This document shows, piece after piece, positions 23,794 to 31,664 of a stretch of 42,143 nucleotides of DNA. The notes below the pieces were generated by a model. The model was not told the origin of the DNA. It ran no database searches and saw only the letters and a list, made by a program, of their open reading frames with translations. The stretch is from Asaia bogorensis (lineage in GTDB: Bacteria > Pseudomonadota > Alphaproteobacteria > Acetobacterales > Acetobacteraceae), in NCBI GenBank assembly GCA_945869965.1, contig CAMBRC010000035.1:1-42143 (forward strand), written 5' to 3'. A program made the position numbers and the translations under genes. How positions within the stretch are numbered: the first letter of the stretch is position 1; every line of letters starts with the position of its first letter.

Positions 23794-25059
23794 CTAACCT
23801 TCCATCGCCGTTGCAACCCATTGCGCCCAGGCCAGCACCGCCGCGTCCTCGCCCCGCCGCGCCACCACCTGAATCCCCAGCGGCATGCCATTCGGCCCCA
23901 CCCCGGCCGGCACAGTCACACACGGCACATGCAACGCCGTCCAGAGCGAATTGAACGCGGGATCGCCCGTCGCCGCCAACCCCTCCGGCGCCTCGCCAGG
24001 CGCTGCCGGCGTCACCAAAATATCCAGCCCGTCCATCGGGCCGGGAAACGCCAGCTGCAACCGGCCAAACATCGCCCGCGCCGCATCCAACGCCCCAGCC
24101 CCCTGCGCCAGCCCCCACTCCAACCGCTCGCGCAGCCCTTCGCTGATGCCCTCACGATGGACGCTCATCTCCCACCCCATCGACGCCGCACTCTCGGCAT
24201 TCATCACCACCTGGTGCGCCGCCGCGAACCCGTCGAAATCCGCCGGCAACTCCCGCATCTCCACCACCGCCCCAGCCCGCCCCAAAACCTCCGCCGCCCG
24301 CGCCATCAACGCCACCGTCTCCGCCGCCGCCGCCCCCCAGGAAGGCGACCGGCAAATCCCGATGCGCGGCGCCCGCCCCGGCTTGCGATCGGGATCGCCA
24401 AGATCCCGCCCCGCCACCGCCCCGGCCACCAGCGCACAATCCGCCACCGACCGCGCGATCACCCCAATGGTATCCAGCGACTCGCTCATCACCTTCATGC
24501 CCAGCCGCGCGATCATCCCCCAGCTCGGCTTGTAGCCAACCACCCCGCAAAACGCCGCCGGCCGCAAAATGCTCCCCGCCGTCTGCGTCCCAAACGCCAC
24601 CGGAAAAAACCCCGCCGCCACCCCCGCCGCCGACCCGCTGGAAGACCCCCCCGGCGTGCGCGACAACCCGCGCGGATTGGCCGTCGGCCCCGGCTTGCGC
24701 GTGGCAAACTCCGTCGTCACCATCTTGCCCATCACCACCGCCCCGGCCGCCCGCGCCCACGCCACACACGCCGCATCCGCAAGCGGCCGATACCCCTCCC
24801 AGATCGGCGAGCCATACAAGCTCAGCATATCGCCGGTATCCAGCACATCCTTCACCCCCAGCGGCATCCCGCCCAACACCCCGTCCCGCGCCACCGCCCC
24901 CCGCACCGCCGCCGCATCGAAATGCGCAAACGCCCGCACATCCCCCTCCCGCGCCGCAATCCGCTCCAGACACGCCGCCCGCCAATCCCCAGCGCTCAAC
25001 CGCCCCGCCCGAATCCGCCCCAGCGCCGCCGTCGCCGTCAGGTCCGCGATCTCGCCCAT
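23794..25059 (-). CDS. amidase (amidase-signature family)
   Basis: This is 421 residues from the ATG at 25059. The Ser-cis-Ser-Lys triad is visible: Lys at about 70 (GVKDVLDTGDM), cis-Ser at about 141 (TPGGSSSGSAAG) and nucleophile Ser at about 163 (GTQTAGSILRPAAF). The protein is shorter than the 450-480 residues usual for GatA, and no gatB or gatC is near, so it is a stand-alone amidase with unknown substrate. It is followed closely by the O-methyltransferase and diverges from the gene at 25169. Confidence 0.88.
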   Translation of the reverse strand: MGEIADLTATAALGRIRAGRLSAGDWRAACLERIAAREGDVRAFAHFDAAAVRGAVARDGVLGGMPLGVKDVLDTGDMLSLYGSPIWEGYRPLADAACVAWARAAGAVVMGKMVTTEFATRKPGPTANPRGLSRTPGGSSSGSAAGVAAGFFPVAFGTQTAGSILRPAAFCGVVGYKPSWGMIARLGMKVMSESLDTIGVIARSVADCALVAGAVAGRDLGDPDRKPGRAPRIGICRSPSWGAAAAETVALMARAAEVLGRAGAVVEMRELPADFDGFAAAHQVVMNAESAASMGWEMSVHREGISEGLRERLEWGLAQGAGALDAARAMFGRLQLAFPGPMDGLDILVTPAAPGEAPEGLAATGDPAFNSLWTALHVPCVTVPAGVGPNGMPLGIQVVARRGEDAAVLAWAQWVATAMEG

Positions 25060-25168
25060 CTCCGTCTCCACTGCCGTGCACACGCAAGGGTGGCGCGCCG
25101 CGCCCGCCGGGTCCATCCTGCCCCAGATGGCGCCCAGCGATTCCCCACCCGCGTCTGCAACCGTGCGC

Positions 25169-25711
25169 ATGGCCGAAGCCGCCAGCGGCGCCCGCACCTA
25201 CGTGGTCGACCTCCCCCCCGAAGCCCTCCCCCCGGTCCGCCCGCGCGACCTCCACGCCGCCTGGGACAACGCCCGCGGCGCCGCCCTGTCCCAGCAATGG
25301 GGCCGCCCCCTGATGCTCCGCTTCCGCCGCACCCCGGATACACCCCCCACCGACCTTGCCCCCCACATCGACCTTGCCCTCGCGGACGCCGACGCCTGCT
25401 GCTGGGCCGCCGCCGTCGACACAACCGTCGGCCTGGCCACCCCCTACGGCATATCCCTTTGCCTGCGCCTCCTCGCCCTGGTCGACCTGCTGCCCCGCGC
25501 CCCCTGGGCCCTCCCACTCGTCGCCATCAACCGAGACGGCGCCGCCATCCACCCAGCCCTCCTGCGCGCCGCCGCCCAAACCCCGCTGACGCCGGACGCC
25601 CGTTTCGACACCGCCGCCCTGCGTGCCATCCTGCAACAGGAAGCCGCCCCGCCTACCGCCACCCCGCTTGCCGCCAAATTGCCTGCCCCAACTCCCGGAG
25701 CCAGCCCATGA
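25169..25711 (+). CDS. hypothetical protein, first gene of a three-gene operon
   Basis: This is 180 residues from the ATG at 25169. I do not recognise a family. Visible parts are an N-terminal RTYVVDLPPEALPPVRPRD, a central Trp-containing helix-rich part, a hydrophobic stretch around 90-120 (ISLCLRLLALVDLLPRAPWA) and a low-complexity Ala/Pro tail. No signal peptide is seen. Third-position GC is very high and codon use matches neighbours, so it is a real gene. Its TGA overlaps the ATG of the lipoprotein gene (ATGA at 25708), and an MFS gene follows. Confidence 0.7.
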   Translation: MAEAASGARTYVVDLPPEALPPVRPRDLHAAWDNARGAALSQQWGRPLMLRFRRTPDTPPTDLAPHIDLALADADACCWAAAVDTTVGLATPYGISLCLRLLALVDLLPRAPWALPLVAINRDGAAIHPALLRAAAQTPLTPDARFDTAALRAILQQEAAPPTATPLAAKLPAPTPGASP

Positions 25712-26088
25712 CCAGCCCAACCCACAACCTGCGCCTCCTCGGGGCCGCGCTGCTGACAACCACCCTCCTCGCCGCCTGTGCCCCCAGCACCGCCCCCCGC
25801 GCCAGCGCCGCCCAAGCCGCCGCCTGCCGCCAACGCGCCGACGAAGTCCACGACCGCCAGAACCGCGGCGACCTGTTCCGCAGCGACATCTACGCCGGCG
25901 GCACCCGCGACGCGATGTTCTCCAGCACCGGCTCCCCCGGCGCCTCGATCGGCCTGCTCTCCGCCCGCTACGCCCGCGACAAACTGGTCGACGAATGCCT
26001 GCGCGGCGCCGCCGGCAACGTCGCCAGCACGCCAGACACCCCGACTCCAACCATCACCACCGCCCCAACCCGCCGCCCCGGCACCTAA
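25708..26088 (+). CDS. small putative lipoprotein
   Basis: This is 126 residues with a lipoprotein signal: hydrophobic LLGAALLTTTL and lipobox LAAC with Cys at 24. Mature sequence includes CRQRADEVHDRQNRGDLFR, then DAMFSSTGSPGASIGLLSARYARDKLVDEC, a pattern of conserved Cys and charged helix seen in small alphaproteobacterial envelope proteins. No function is assigned. The tail is Pro/Thr-rich. It is coupled to the gene before it. Confidence 0.78.
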   Translation: MTSPTHNLRLLGAALLTTTLLAACAPSTAPRASAAQAAACRQRADEVHDRQNRGDLFRSDIYAGGTRDAMFSSTGSPGASIGLLSARYARDKLVDECLRGAAGNVASTPDTPTPTITTAPTRRPGT

Positions 26089-26101
26089 GCCACCCAACCG
26101 C

Positions 26102-27346
26102 GTGGCCAACCTCGCCGCCATCGGGCGCCTGCTCAGCCGCCGCAACACCGCGGTGTTCTACGGCGCCAGCCTGACCTGCTGGACCGGCATCTGGATCCAG
26201 CAGATCGCCGTCGACTGGCTCGCCTGGCAACTCACCCACTCCCCCCTCTGGGTCGGCATCCTCGCCTTCTGCAACCTCGCCCCCTCGGTCATCGTCTCCC
26301 CCTTCGCCGGCGCCATCGCCGACCGCATGGACCGCGTCCGCCTGACCCAGATCACCCAGGTCATCGTCGCCGCCCACTCCGCCATCCTCATCCTGCTGGT
26401 CACCACCGGCTGGATCCGCATCGAAATCCTCGCCATCCTGGCCGTCTTCACCGGCATCTCCGGCAGCTTCGCCCAACCCGCCCGCCAGTCGATGGTCCCC
26501 GGCATGGTCACCCGCGCCGACCTGCCCGCCGCCGTCGCCATCAACTCGCTGACCTGGAATCTCGGCCGCTCCGTCGGCCCCGGCATCGGCGGCGTCATCG
26601 TCGCCTTCTGGGGCGTCGTCCCCGCCATGGCGATCAACTGCGCCGCCTACCTGATCGCCTGCGCCTCGATGTTCGCCCTCCGCCTGGACCCCGCCACCCG
26701 CCGCGGCCACGCCCCCACCGGCAGCGTCCTGCGCGAAACCCTCGACGGCCTGCTCTATGTCGGCCGCCACCCCGGCATGCGCCCGCTCTTCCTCTTCGCC
26801 CTCGTGCTGGCCATCCTCGCCCGCCCGATCCAGGAAATGCTCCCCCCCTACGTCGACCAGGTCTTCCACCAGGGACCCGCCGGCCTGGCCCTGCTCTCCA
26901 GCATCATGGGCGTCTCCGCCTTCATCGGCGGCATGGCGATCGGCCTGCGCGGCAAGCTGACCGGCCTCTCAACCATGACCACCGTCGCCGGCTTCGTCCT
27001 GGTCCTCTGCACCGCCGGCTTCGTCGCCACCTCCAACTTCGCCTTCGCCTGCGCCATCGCCGGCGTGCTCAGCGCCGCCACCACCATGCACGGCATCTCC
27101 GCCCAAACCCTGATCCAATCAGGCACCTCCGGCCCCATGCTCGGCCGCGCCCTCAGCCTCTGGGGCATGATCGGCCGCGCCGGCCCCGCCCTGGGCGCCC
27201 TGATCTACGGCGCCTCGGCCGAACTCGGCGGCCTGCAATTCCCGGTCATCATCGGCTGCACTGTGGCCCTCCTCGCCTGCGCCTACGCCTGGCGCCGCCA
27301 ACCGCAAATGGCCCGGGCACTCGAACGCACCGACACAACATCATAG
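26102..27346 (+). CDS. major facilitator superfamily transporter (EntS-like MFS_3)
   Basis: This is 414 residues from the GTG at 26102, 13 bases after the lipoprotein stop. About twelve membrane segments are seen. The family motif A-like loop is AGAIADRMDRVRL, and FTGISGSFAQPARQSMVPGMV with AAVAINSLTWNLGRSVGPGIGG-type sequence (here LTWNLGRSVGPGIGG) is typical of the EntS/MFS_3 exporters. It is an inner-membrane efflux or export permease; cargo unknown. A short hairpin (CAATGCC, loop GCTT, GGCATTG; 27352-27369) and repeat locus 8 follow. Confidence 0.88.
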   Translation: MANLAAIGRLLSRRNTAVFYGASLTCWTGIWIQQIAVDWLAWQLTHSPLWVGILAFCNLAPSVIVSPFAGAIADRMDRVRLTQITQVIVAAHSAILILLVTTGWIRIEILAILAVFTGISGSFAQPARQSMVPGMVTRADLPAAVAINSLTWNLGRSVGPGIGGVIVAFWGVVPAMAINCAAYLIACASMFALRLDPATRRGHAPTGSVLRETLDGLLYVGRHPGMRPLFLFALVLAILARPIQEMLPPYVDQVFHQGPAGLALLSSIMGVSAFIGGMAIGLRGKLTGLSTMTTVAGFVLVLCTAGFVATSNFAFACAIAGVLSAATTMHGISAQTLIQSGTSGPMLGRALSLWGMIGRAGPALGALIYGASAELGGLQFPVIIGCTVALLACAYAWRRQPQMARALERTDTTS

Positions 27347-27397
27347 GGCGCCAATGCCGCTTGGCATTGCACCACCCCTACTGTCAGCAAGAAAGGC

Positions 27398-27526
27398 CTT
27401 CTTTTTGTGAACAAAAAGAAGCAAAAAAACTTCATTCATTTGATCTACGTTGCCGGAAACGAAACAAAACCCCAACACTCTCAAACGATTAAAGTTTTTT
27501 TGCTTCTTTTTGTTCACAAAAAGAAG
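27398..27526. repeat. paired AT-rich 3'-end element, locus 8
   Basis: Arms face inward. The left hairpin is at 27398-27421 (CTTCTTTTTG stem, TGAA loop) with arm CAAAAAAACTTCATT. The right arm is GATTAAAGTTTTTTTG and the right hairpin is at 27503-27526 (TTCA loop). It lies between convergent genes, eight bases from the stop of the methyltransferase gene and 51 bases after the MFS stop. Confidence 0.85.
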
Positions 27527-27534
27527 ACTTCCCC

Positions 27535-28737
27535 TTAATCTACCTCACGCAACACCGGCCAAGCCAACCGCGCGCCCCACAGCGTCGCCAACAGCCCCGC
27601 CACCGCCGTGTCTAACGCATCCGGCACCGGCAGGCCGCGCAGCGACAGCCAGACCCGCACCGCGGCCCCCAGCCCCTCCCAGTCACACGGCGCTGCGATC
27701 AGGCATTCAATCACCGCCTGCATCGCCCGCTCGTCGGTCTGAATGCCTGCCCCGCTCGCCGGGTCGCTGAAAAACGCAACCCCACCGTTCGCCGACGACG
27801 GTTGCAGCACCGTGGTCCAGACCAAGCCAGGATGCATCACCCCGCCACCCGCCGCACCACCGCGCCCGAACAACGCCACCCGATAACCGCCGCCCGTGGC
27901 GAAATCCCACGCATCCGCCGCCTGCGCCACCGCGCGCGACGCCGCCCCGGCCAGCACCGGCGCCGGCGGGACATAGTTCACGAACCCTACCCCCTGCGGC
28001 GCCAGCAGCGCTTCGATCTCCGCCGTCACCAACGTGTCGAACACCTGCCCCAACGCCTCATGGAACAAGATCGTGTCGCCGCTGCCGCTCATGGAGGACA
28101 AGGTGGCCACCACAATCTCGCGCGCCATCCCCGCCGCCGGCACAATGTCGGCCATCTGCTGCAAGTTGGCGCGCGCCGTCGCCACCTGCTGCCCGACCGG
28201 CCACGCGGGGTCATTATGGCCATGCAACAGCCGCCCCAATTGCGTGCGCACCAGCCCCACCGGCCCGGTGTAGTAGGTCACCACCACCACCCCGCCCGGC
28301 TTCAAACAACCCGCCAGCCCCGCCAACAGCCGCGCCCGCGCCACCGCCGGCATGATATACAGCGTGCCGATCACATAGATGACATCGAACTGCCCCAGCG
28401 CCGCCAGGTCGAGCGTCGCGGCATCGCCGTGCAGGATGCACCAGCGCGCGCCGAATGCCGCCCCACGTGCCCGCGCCTGGGCACAAGCATGTTCCGAGGC
28501 ATCGACACCAACCATCCGCCCGGCACTTTGCCGCGCCGCCTCGAACAACTGCGCCCCGGTTCCGCTGCCGATATCCAGCACGTCCAGCACCGGTCCCGCC
28601 GACGGCGCAAAGCCGAGCGCCGCCGCCGCACCGCGCACCTCGGCCAGCAACAATCCGGGCTGCACGCCGGCGTCGTACGGAACAACGTCATAGGCCCGGC
28701 CAATCGCGGCGGCGGGATCGCTCAACGCTGCCGCCAC
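27535..28737 (-). CDS. class I SAM methyltransferase with methyltransferase-regulatory-like C-terminal part
   Basis: This is 400 residues from the GTG at 28737 (a TTG at 28725 that overlaps the previous stop is an alternative). Motif I is VLDIGSGTGAQLFEAA in the first 70 residues and the post-motif is VGVDASEHA. The C-terminal 230 residues contain VTYYTGPVG, then DTILFHEALGQVFDTLVTAEIEALLAPQG, which resembles the predicted methyltransferase regulatory domain (PF10119); that match is from memory. It overlaps the rhodanese gene by 16 bases, so the two are coupled. Substrate unknown. Confidence 0.75.
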   Translation of the reverse strand: MAAALSDPAAAIGRAYDVVPYDAGVQPGLLLAEVRGAAAALGFAPSAGPVLDVLDIGSGTGAQLFEAARQSAGRMVGVDASEHACAQARARGAAFGARWCILHGDAATLDLAALGQFDVIYVIGTLYIMPAVARARLLAGLAGCLKPGGVVVVTYYTGPVGLVRTQLGRLLHGHNDPAWPVGQQVATARANLQQMADIVPAAGMAREIVVATLSSMSGSGDTILFHEALGQVFDTLVTAEIEALLAPQGVGFVNYVPPAPVLAGAASRAVAQAADAWDFATGGGYRVALFGRGGAAGGGVMHPGLVWTTVLQPSSANGGVAFFSDPASGAGIQTDERAMQAVIECLIAAPCDWEGLGAAVRVWLSLRGLPVPDALDTAVAGLLATLWGARLAWPVLREVD

Positions 28738-29132
28738 GGCAGCCCCGAAGCCTTCCAGCCGCCGAGCTTGCCGCGATGCCCCTCGCCATCCGCATTGCCC
28801 TCGAACCCGTCCGCCACATTGAACACATGGCCAAACCCCGCCGCCCGCGCCGCCTGCGCCGCCGCCAGCGACCGCACCCCCGACCGGCACAGGAAATAGA
28901 TGTGATGCTCCGGCGTGAACCCGGCCTGCTTCAACTGCTCCACAAACCCGGCATTCACCTCCATCTGCGGAAAAATCTGCCACGGGATCAGCACCGGCTG
29001 CTTGGCCGCCGCCGACAAATCGGCCAGCCCCACATAAGCCCACTCGGCATCGGTGCGAACGTCCACCAACTGCGCCTGCGGATCCTCGCGCAATGCCGCC
29101 CAGACCTGTTGCGGCGAAATGTTCTCGACCAT
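28722..29132 (-). CDS. rhodanese-like domain protein
   Basis: This is 136 residues from the ATG at 29132. A single rhodanese domain: LVDVRTDAEWAYVGLADLS at about 22-40 and the active-site loop CRSGVRSLAAA with Cys at 82. A C-terminal part (GWKASGLPWRQR) is typical of short bacterial sulfurtransferases. It is a cytosolic sulfur-relay or sulfurtransferase candidate. It diverges from the cysteine synthase gene with 78 bases between starts, which supports a shared role in sulfur metabolism. Confidence 0.9.
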   Translation of the reverse strand: MVENISPQQVWAALREDPQAQLVDVRTDAEWAYVGLADLSAAAKQPVLIPWQIFPQMEVNAGFVEQLKQAGFTPEHHIYFLCRSGVRSLAAAQAARAAGFGHVFNVADGFEGNADGEGHRGKLGGWKASGLPWRQR

Positions 29133-29210
29133 TGTGCGTCTCCAGATGATGATACCGCCAGGTGGCCCACCCAGGCCCGTCTGACAACGGGAACAACCCA
29201 GAGAGTTCGT

Positions 29211-30224
29211 ATGATTTCTCCTTCCACTGCAATGACCGCGCCCCCCCCCGCCACAAGCCTGGAAGCCGCCATCGGCAATACCCCGCTGATCCGCCTGCGC
29301 CGCGCCTCCGAGGCCACCGGCTGCACCATCCTGGGCAAGGCCGAATTCATGAACCCCGGCGGCTCCGTCAAGGACCGCGCCGGCCTGGCCATCATCGAAG
29401 ACGCCGAACGCCGCGGCGTGCTCAAACCCGGCGGCACCGTGGTCGAAGGCACCGCTGGCAACACCGGCATCGGCCTCACCCTGGTCGGCAACGCCAAAGG
29501 CTACCGCTCGGTCATCGTCATGCCGGAAACCCAAAGCCAGGAGAAAATCGACTTCCTGCGCATGATCGGCGCCGACCTGCGCCTCATCCCCGCCAAGCCC
29601 TACCGCGACCCCGGCAACTACGTGCACTACTCCCGCCGCCTCGCCGAGGAAATGGGCGCCGTCTGGGCCAACCAGTTCGACAACCTGGCCAACCGCGAAG
29701 GCCACCGCGCCACCACCGGCCCCGAAATCTGGCACCAAACCGGGGGGAAACTCGACGCCTTCACCTGCGCCTGCGGCACCGGCGGCACCCTTGCCGGCGT
29801 CGCCATGGCGCTGAAGGAACGCAACCCCAAGATCCAGATCGTCCTGGCCGACCCCGAAGGCAGCGGCCTCTACGGCTGGGTCAAATCCAACGACCTCACC
29901 GTGACGGGCACCTCGATCACCGAAGGCATCGGCCAAGGCCGCGTCCCCGAAAACCTCGCCGGCGCCCCGATCGATGACGCCGTCCGCATCCCCGACCCCG
30001 AAGCCCTCGAACAAATCTACGACCTGCTGATCCACGAAGGCATCTCCGTCGGCGGCTCCGCCGGCATCAACATCGCCGCCGCCATCCGCGTCGCCCGCGC
30101 CATGGGCCCCGGACATACCATCGTCACCATCCTCTGCGACGGCGGCAGCCGCTACCAATCCAAACTCTTCAACCCCGAATTCCTCCGGGCAAAAAACCTC
30201 CCGGCACCGCCCTGGCTGAAGTAA
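29211..30224 (+). CDS. cysteine synthase family PLP enzyme
   Basis: This is 337 residues from the ATG at 29211 (GAGAG upstream). The PLP Lys is K54 in NPGGSVKDRAG, the substrate loop is EGTAGNTGIGL near 79-89, and the phosphate-binding GTGGT is at 189-193. It catalyses sulfide addition to O-acetylserine or a similar reaction. The chain is about 25 residues longer than typical CysK, and the sequence is of the group often named cysteine synthase A in alphaproteobacteria but related to cystathionine beta-synthase. No cysE is adjacent. Its TAA stop directly abuts repeat locus 9. Confidence 0.85.
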   Translation: MISPSTAMTAPPPATSLEAAIGNTPLIRLRRASEATGCTILGKAEFMNPGGSVKDRAGLAIIEDAERRGVLKPGGTVVEGTAGNTGIGLTLVGNAKGYRSVIVMPETQSQEKIDFLRMIGADLRLIPAKPYRDPGNYVHYSRRLAEEMGAVWANQFDNLANREGHRATTGPEIWHQTGGKLDAFTCACGTGGTLAGVAMALKERNPKIQIVLADPEGSGLYGWVKSNDLTVTGTSITEGIGQGRVPENLAGAPIDDAVRIPDPEALEQIYDLLIHEGISVGGSAGINIAAAIRVARAMGPGHTIVTILCDGGSRYQSKLFNPEFLRAKNLPAPPWLK

Positions 30225-30269
30225 GGATTCTTCTTTTTGTGAACAAAAAGAAGCAAAAAAACTTTATCC
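30225..30269. repeat. solitary half of the AT-rich 3'-end element, locus 9
   Basis: Only one unit is present: GGATT flank, hairpin 30230-30253 (CTTCTTTTTG, TGAA loop), arm CAAAAAAACTTTATCC, starting right after the TAA stop of the cysteine synthase gene. In place of the partner unit there is GAAAGAATCTTCT (30270-30282), which repeats the left flank of other copies in direct orientation, suggesting a deletion or abortive second copy. Confidence 0.8.
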
Positions 30270-30464
30270 GAAAGAATCTTCTCTCCCCCCGCGCCTGGGC
30301 GGGGGGAGCCGGAGGGGGGCTCTTCCTTGCGGGTCCCCCACCCTCGTCATCCCGAGCACAGCGACGGATCCACGCTTCTCCGTCCACCCCGAACACAAAA
30401 AAATCCCCCCAGACACGAAAATTTCCCTTGATTCACCGAATCAAGTTAGTTAACATCCCATCCA
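30270..30464. other. intergenic stretch with a short palindrome
   Basis: Mostly G- and C-homopolymeric sequence. TTGATTC-ACC-GAATCAA at 30428-30444 is a perfect 7-bp palindrome 21 bases before the next ATG and could be an operator. CATCCCGAGCACAGCGACGG near 30349-30368 resembles a motif I have seen scattered between genes in other bacteria; I cannot verify this. Confidence 0.35.
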
Positions 30465-30965
30465 ATGACATCACAACCAACCCCTTCGCTGGCCGACGAA
30501 CTCGCCAGCCTGTGCTGCACTGCCCCTTCGGGGGCAGGCCGGAGAATCACGTCCAAATCCCTGGAAGCCCTGATCGCCGCCATTTTCGCCCGCATCTTCG
30601 CCCGCCTGGAACAGGTGCTCCGCCTCTGGCAATCCGGCCAACTCCCTGCATCCGCCGCCCCGCGCCCGCGCACCCGCGGAGCATCCCATTGCACCCCCGC
30701 CGCACGCCGCCCGATCGGCAGAGCGCCCGCGCGCCAACCCGCCCCCTATCCGCGCCACGCCACCGGCAGCGCCCACCGCAAAACCGCCCCCTTCCCCCGG
30801 CCGGATACCCCGTCCCGCAACGCACCCCCGGCCACCCCCGCGCCCCCGGCTACCCCCGCGCCCCAACACGCCCGCGCGCCGCCGCACGCCCCTTGCCCCC
30901 ATCAGCGCGAAATCCCCCTCAAGCAGGGTCGCGAACCCGCGTCCAAAACCGGAGCACCCGCATGA
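30465..30965 (+). CDS. copy A of a small Pro/Arg-rich protein family
   Basis: This is 166 residues from the ATG at 30465. Residues 37-62 hold IAAIFARIFARLEQ, then VLR, then LWQSGQLPA, an amphipathic helix-like block shared with the minus-strand block at 8932-9009. The rest is Pro/Arg/Ala-rich, with a tandem 18-base repeat at 30826-30861 encoding APPATP-type units, and a tail REIPLKQGREPAS. The TGA overlaps the ATG of the next gene (ATGA at 30962), which favours real translation. There is no signal peptide or known domain. Low complexity and high GC leave doubt. Confidence 0.5.
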   Translation: MTSQPTPSLADELASLCCTAPSGAGRRITSKSLEALIAAIFARIFARLEQVLRLWQSGQLPASAAPRPRTRGASHCTPAARRPIGRAPARQPAPYPRHATGSAHRKTAPFPRPDTPSRNAPPATPAPPATPAPQHARAPPHAPCPHQREIPLKQGREPASKTGAPA

Positions 30966-31540
30966 CCGCGCTCGACACCTTCCTGTCCCTGGCCGGCGCC
31001 GCCGTCACCGCGCGCGCCACCGGCCCCGCCGCCCCTGCCGCCACCCGCATCACCGCCCTCCTCGCCACCCCGCCCCAGCCCGCCCCGCCCCAGCCCGCCC
31101 CGCCGCAATCCCCCACCCGCCTGCCCGCCTGCGCCCACCTCCCCGCCGCCCTGGCCGAAATGCGCGCCGACCTCGCAGCCGCCTTCACCGCCCTGGAACC
31201 GCAACTCTGCTGGAAATCCCGCGTCTTCCCAGACGCCAAGCCCGGCTTCAACACCGGCCACGCCAATGCCCGCATCCTCGGCCCCGAGGGCCTGGAACAA
31301 CGCGGCGGCCTCATCGCCGGCTTCAGCCTGGTCGGACCGAACATCACCTACCCCGACCACGACCACCCGCCCGAAGAAATCTACCTCGCCCTCTCCGGCG
31401 GCGCCTGGTGGAACACCGACACCCCCTGGCACGAACCCGGCCCGGGCCGCATCGTCCACAACCCGCCCGGCATCCGCCACGCCATGCGCGGCACCAATGT
31501 CCCGCTGCTCGCCATCTGGTTCCTTTTGCCAAGCGAGTAA
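30962..31540 (+). CDS. cupin protein of the dimethylsulfoniopropionate lyase (DddL/DddQ) family
   Basis: This is 192 residues. The C-terminal cupin carries the metal-site pattern H133-x-H135-x3-E139-x-Y141 (DHDHPPEEIY) and a distal His at 173 (GIRHAMRG), as in DMSP lyases of the DddQ/DddL group, which release dimethyl sulfide. The N-terminal third includes a Pro-rich insert (tandem 15-base repeat at 31073-31102). Many family members have no proven DMSP activity, so the substrate is open. It is coupled to the small ORF upstream, and its TAA abuts repeat locus 10. Confidence 0.75.
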   Translation: MTALDTFLSLAGAAVTARATGPAAPAATRITALLATPPQPAPPQPAPPQSPTRLPACAHLPAALAEMRADLAAAFTALEPQLCWKSRVFPDAKPGFNTGHANARILGPEGLEQRGGLIAGFSLVGPNITYPDHDHPPEEIYLALSGGAWWNTDTPWHEPGPGRIVHNPPGIRHAMRGTNVPLLAIWFLLPSE

Positions 31541-31544
31541 GAAT

Positions 31545-31661
31545 CTTCTTTTTCTGTAGAAAAAGAAGCAAAAAGACTTCCATCCATTTGAGCCCGTCCT
31601 TCCCGACCAGCCACCGCCCAAGCGAATAAAAGTTTTTTGGTTCTTTTTTTCAAAAAAGAAC
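31545..31661. repeat. paired AT-rich 3'-end element, locus 10 (mixed stem types)
   Basis: Arms face inward. The left hairpin is at 31545-31568 (stem CTTCTTTTTC, loop TGTA, a one-base variant of TGAA), arm CAAAAAGACTTCCATCC. The right arm is GAATAAAAGTTTTTTG and the right hairpin is at 31640-31661 (GTTC/GAAC stem, TTCA loop). It fills the space between two convergent stops: four bases after the cupin stop and three before the permease stop. Confidence 0.85.
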
Positions 31662-31664
31662 GCC

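Noticed and set aside
24152-26050. 632-codon minus-strand ORF
   Set aside because: Its Gly-rich product is a shadow of the amidase in another frame and of genes on the other strand.
23821-26088. 755-codon plus-strand ORF with Arg/Pro/His-rich product
   Set aside because: It is opposite the amidase gene and out of frame with the lipoprotein in its upstream part; only its last 126 codons are a real gene.
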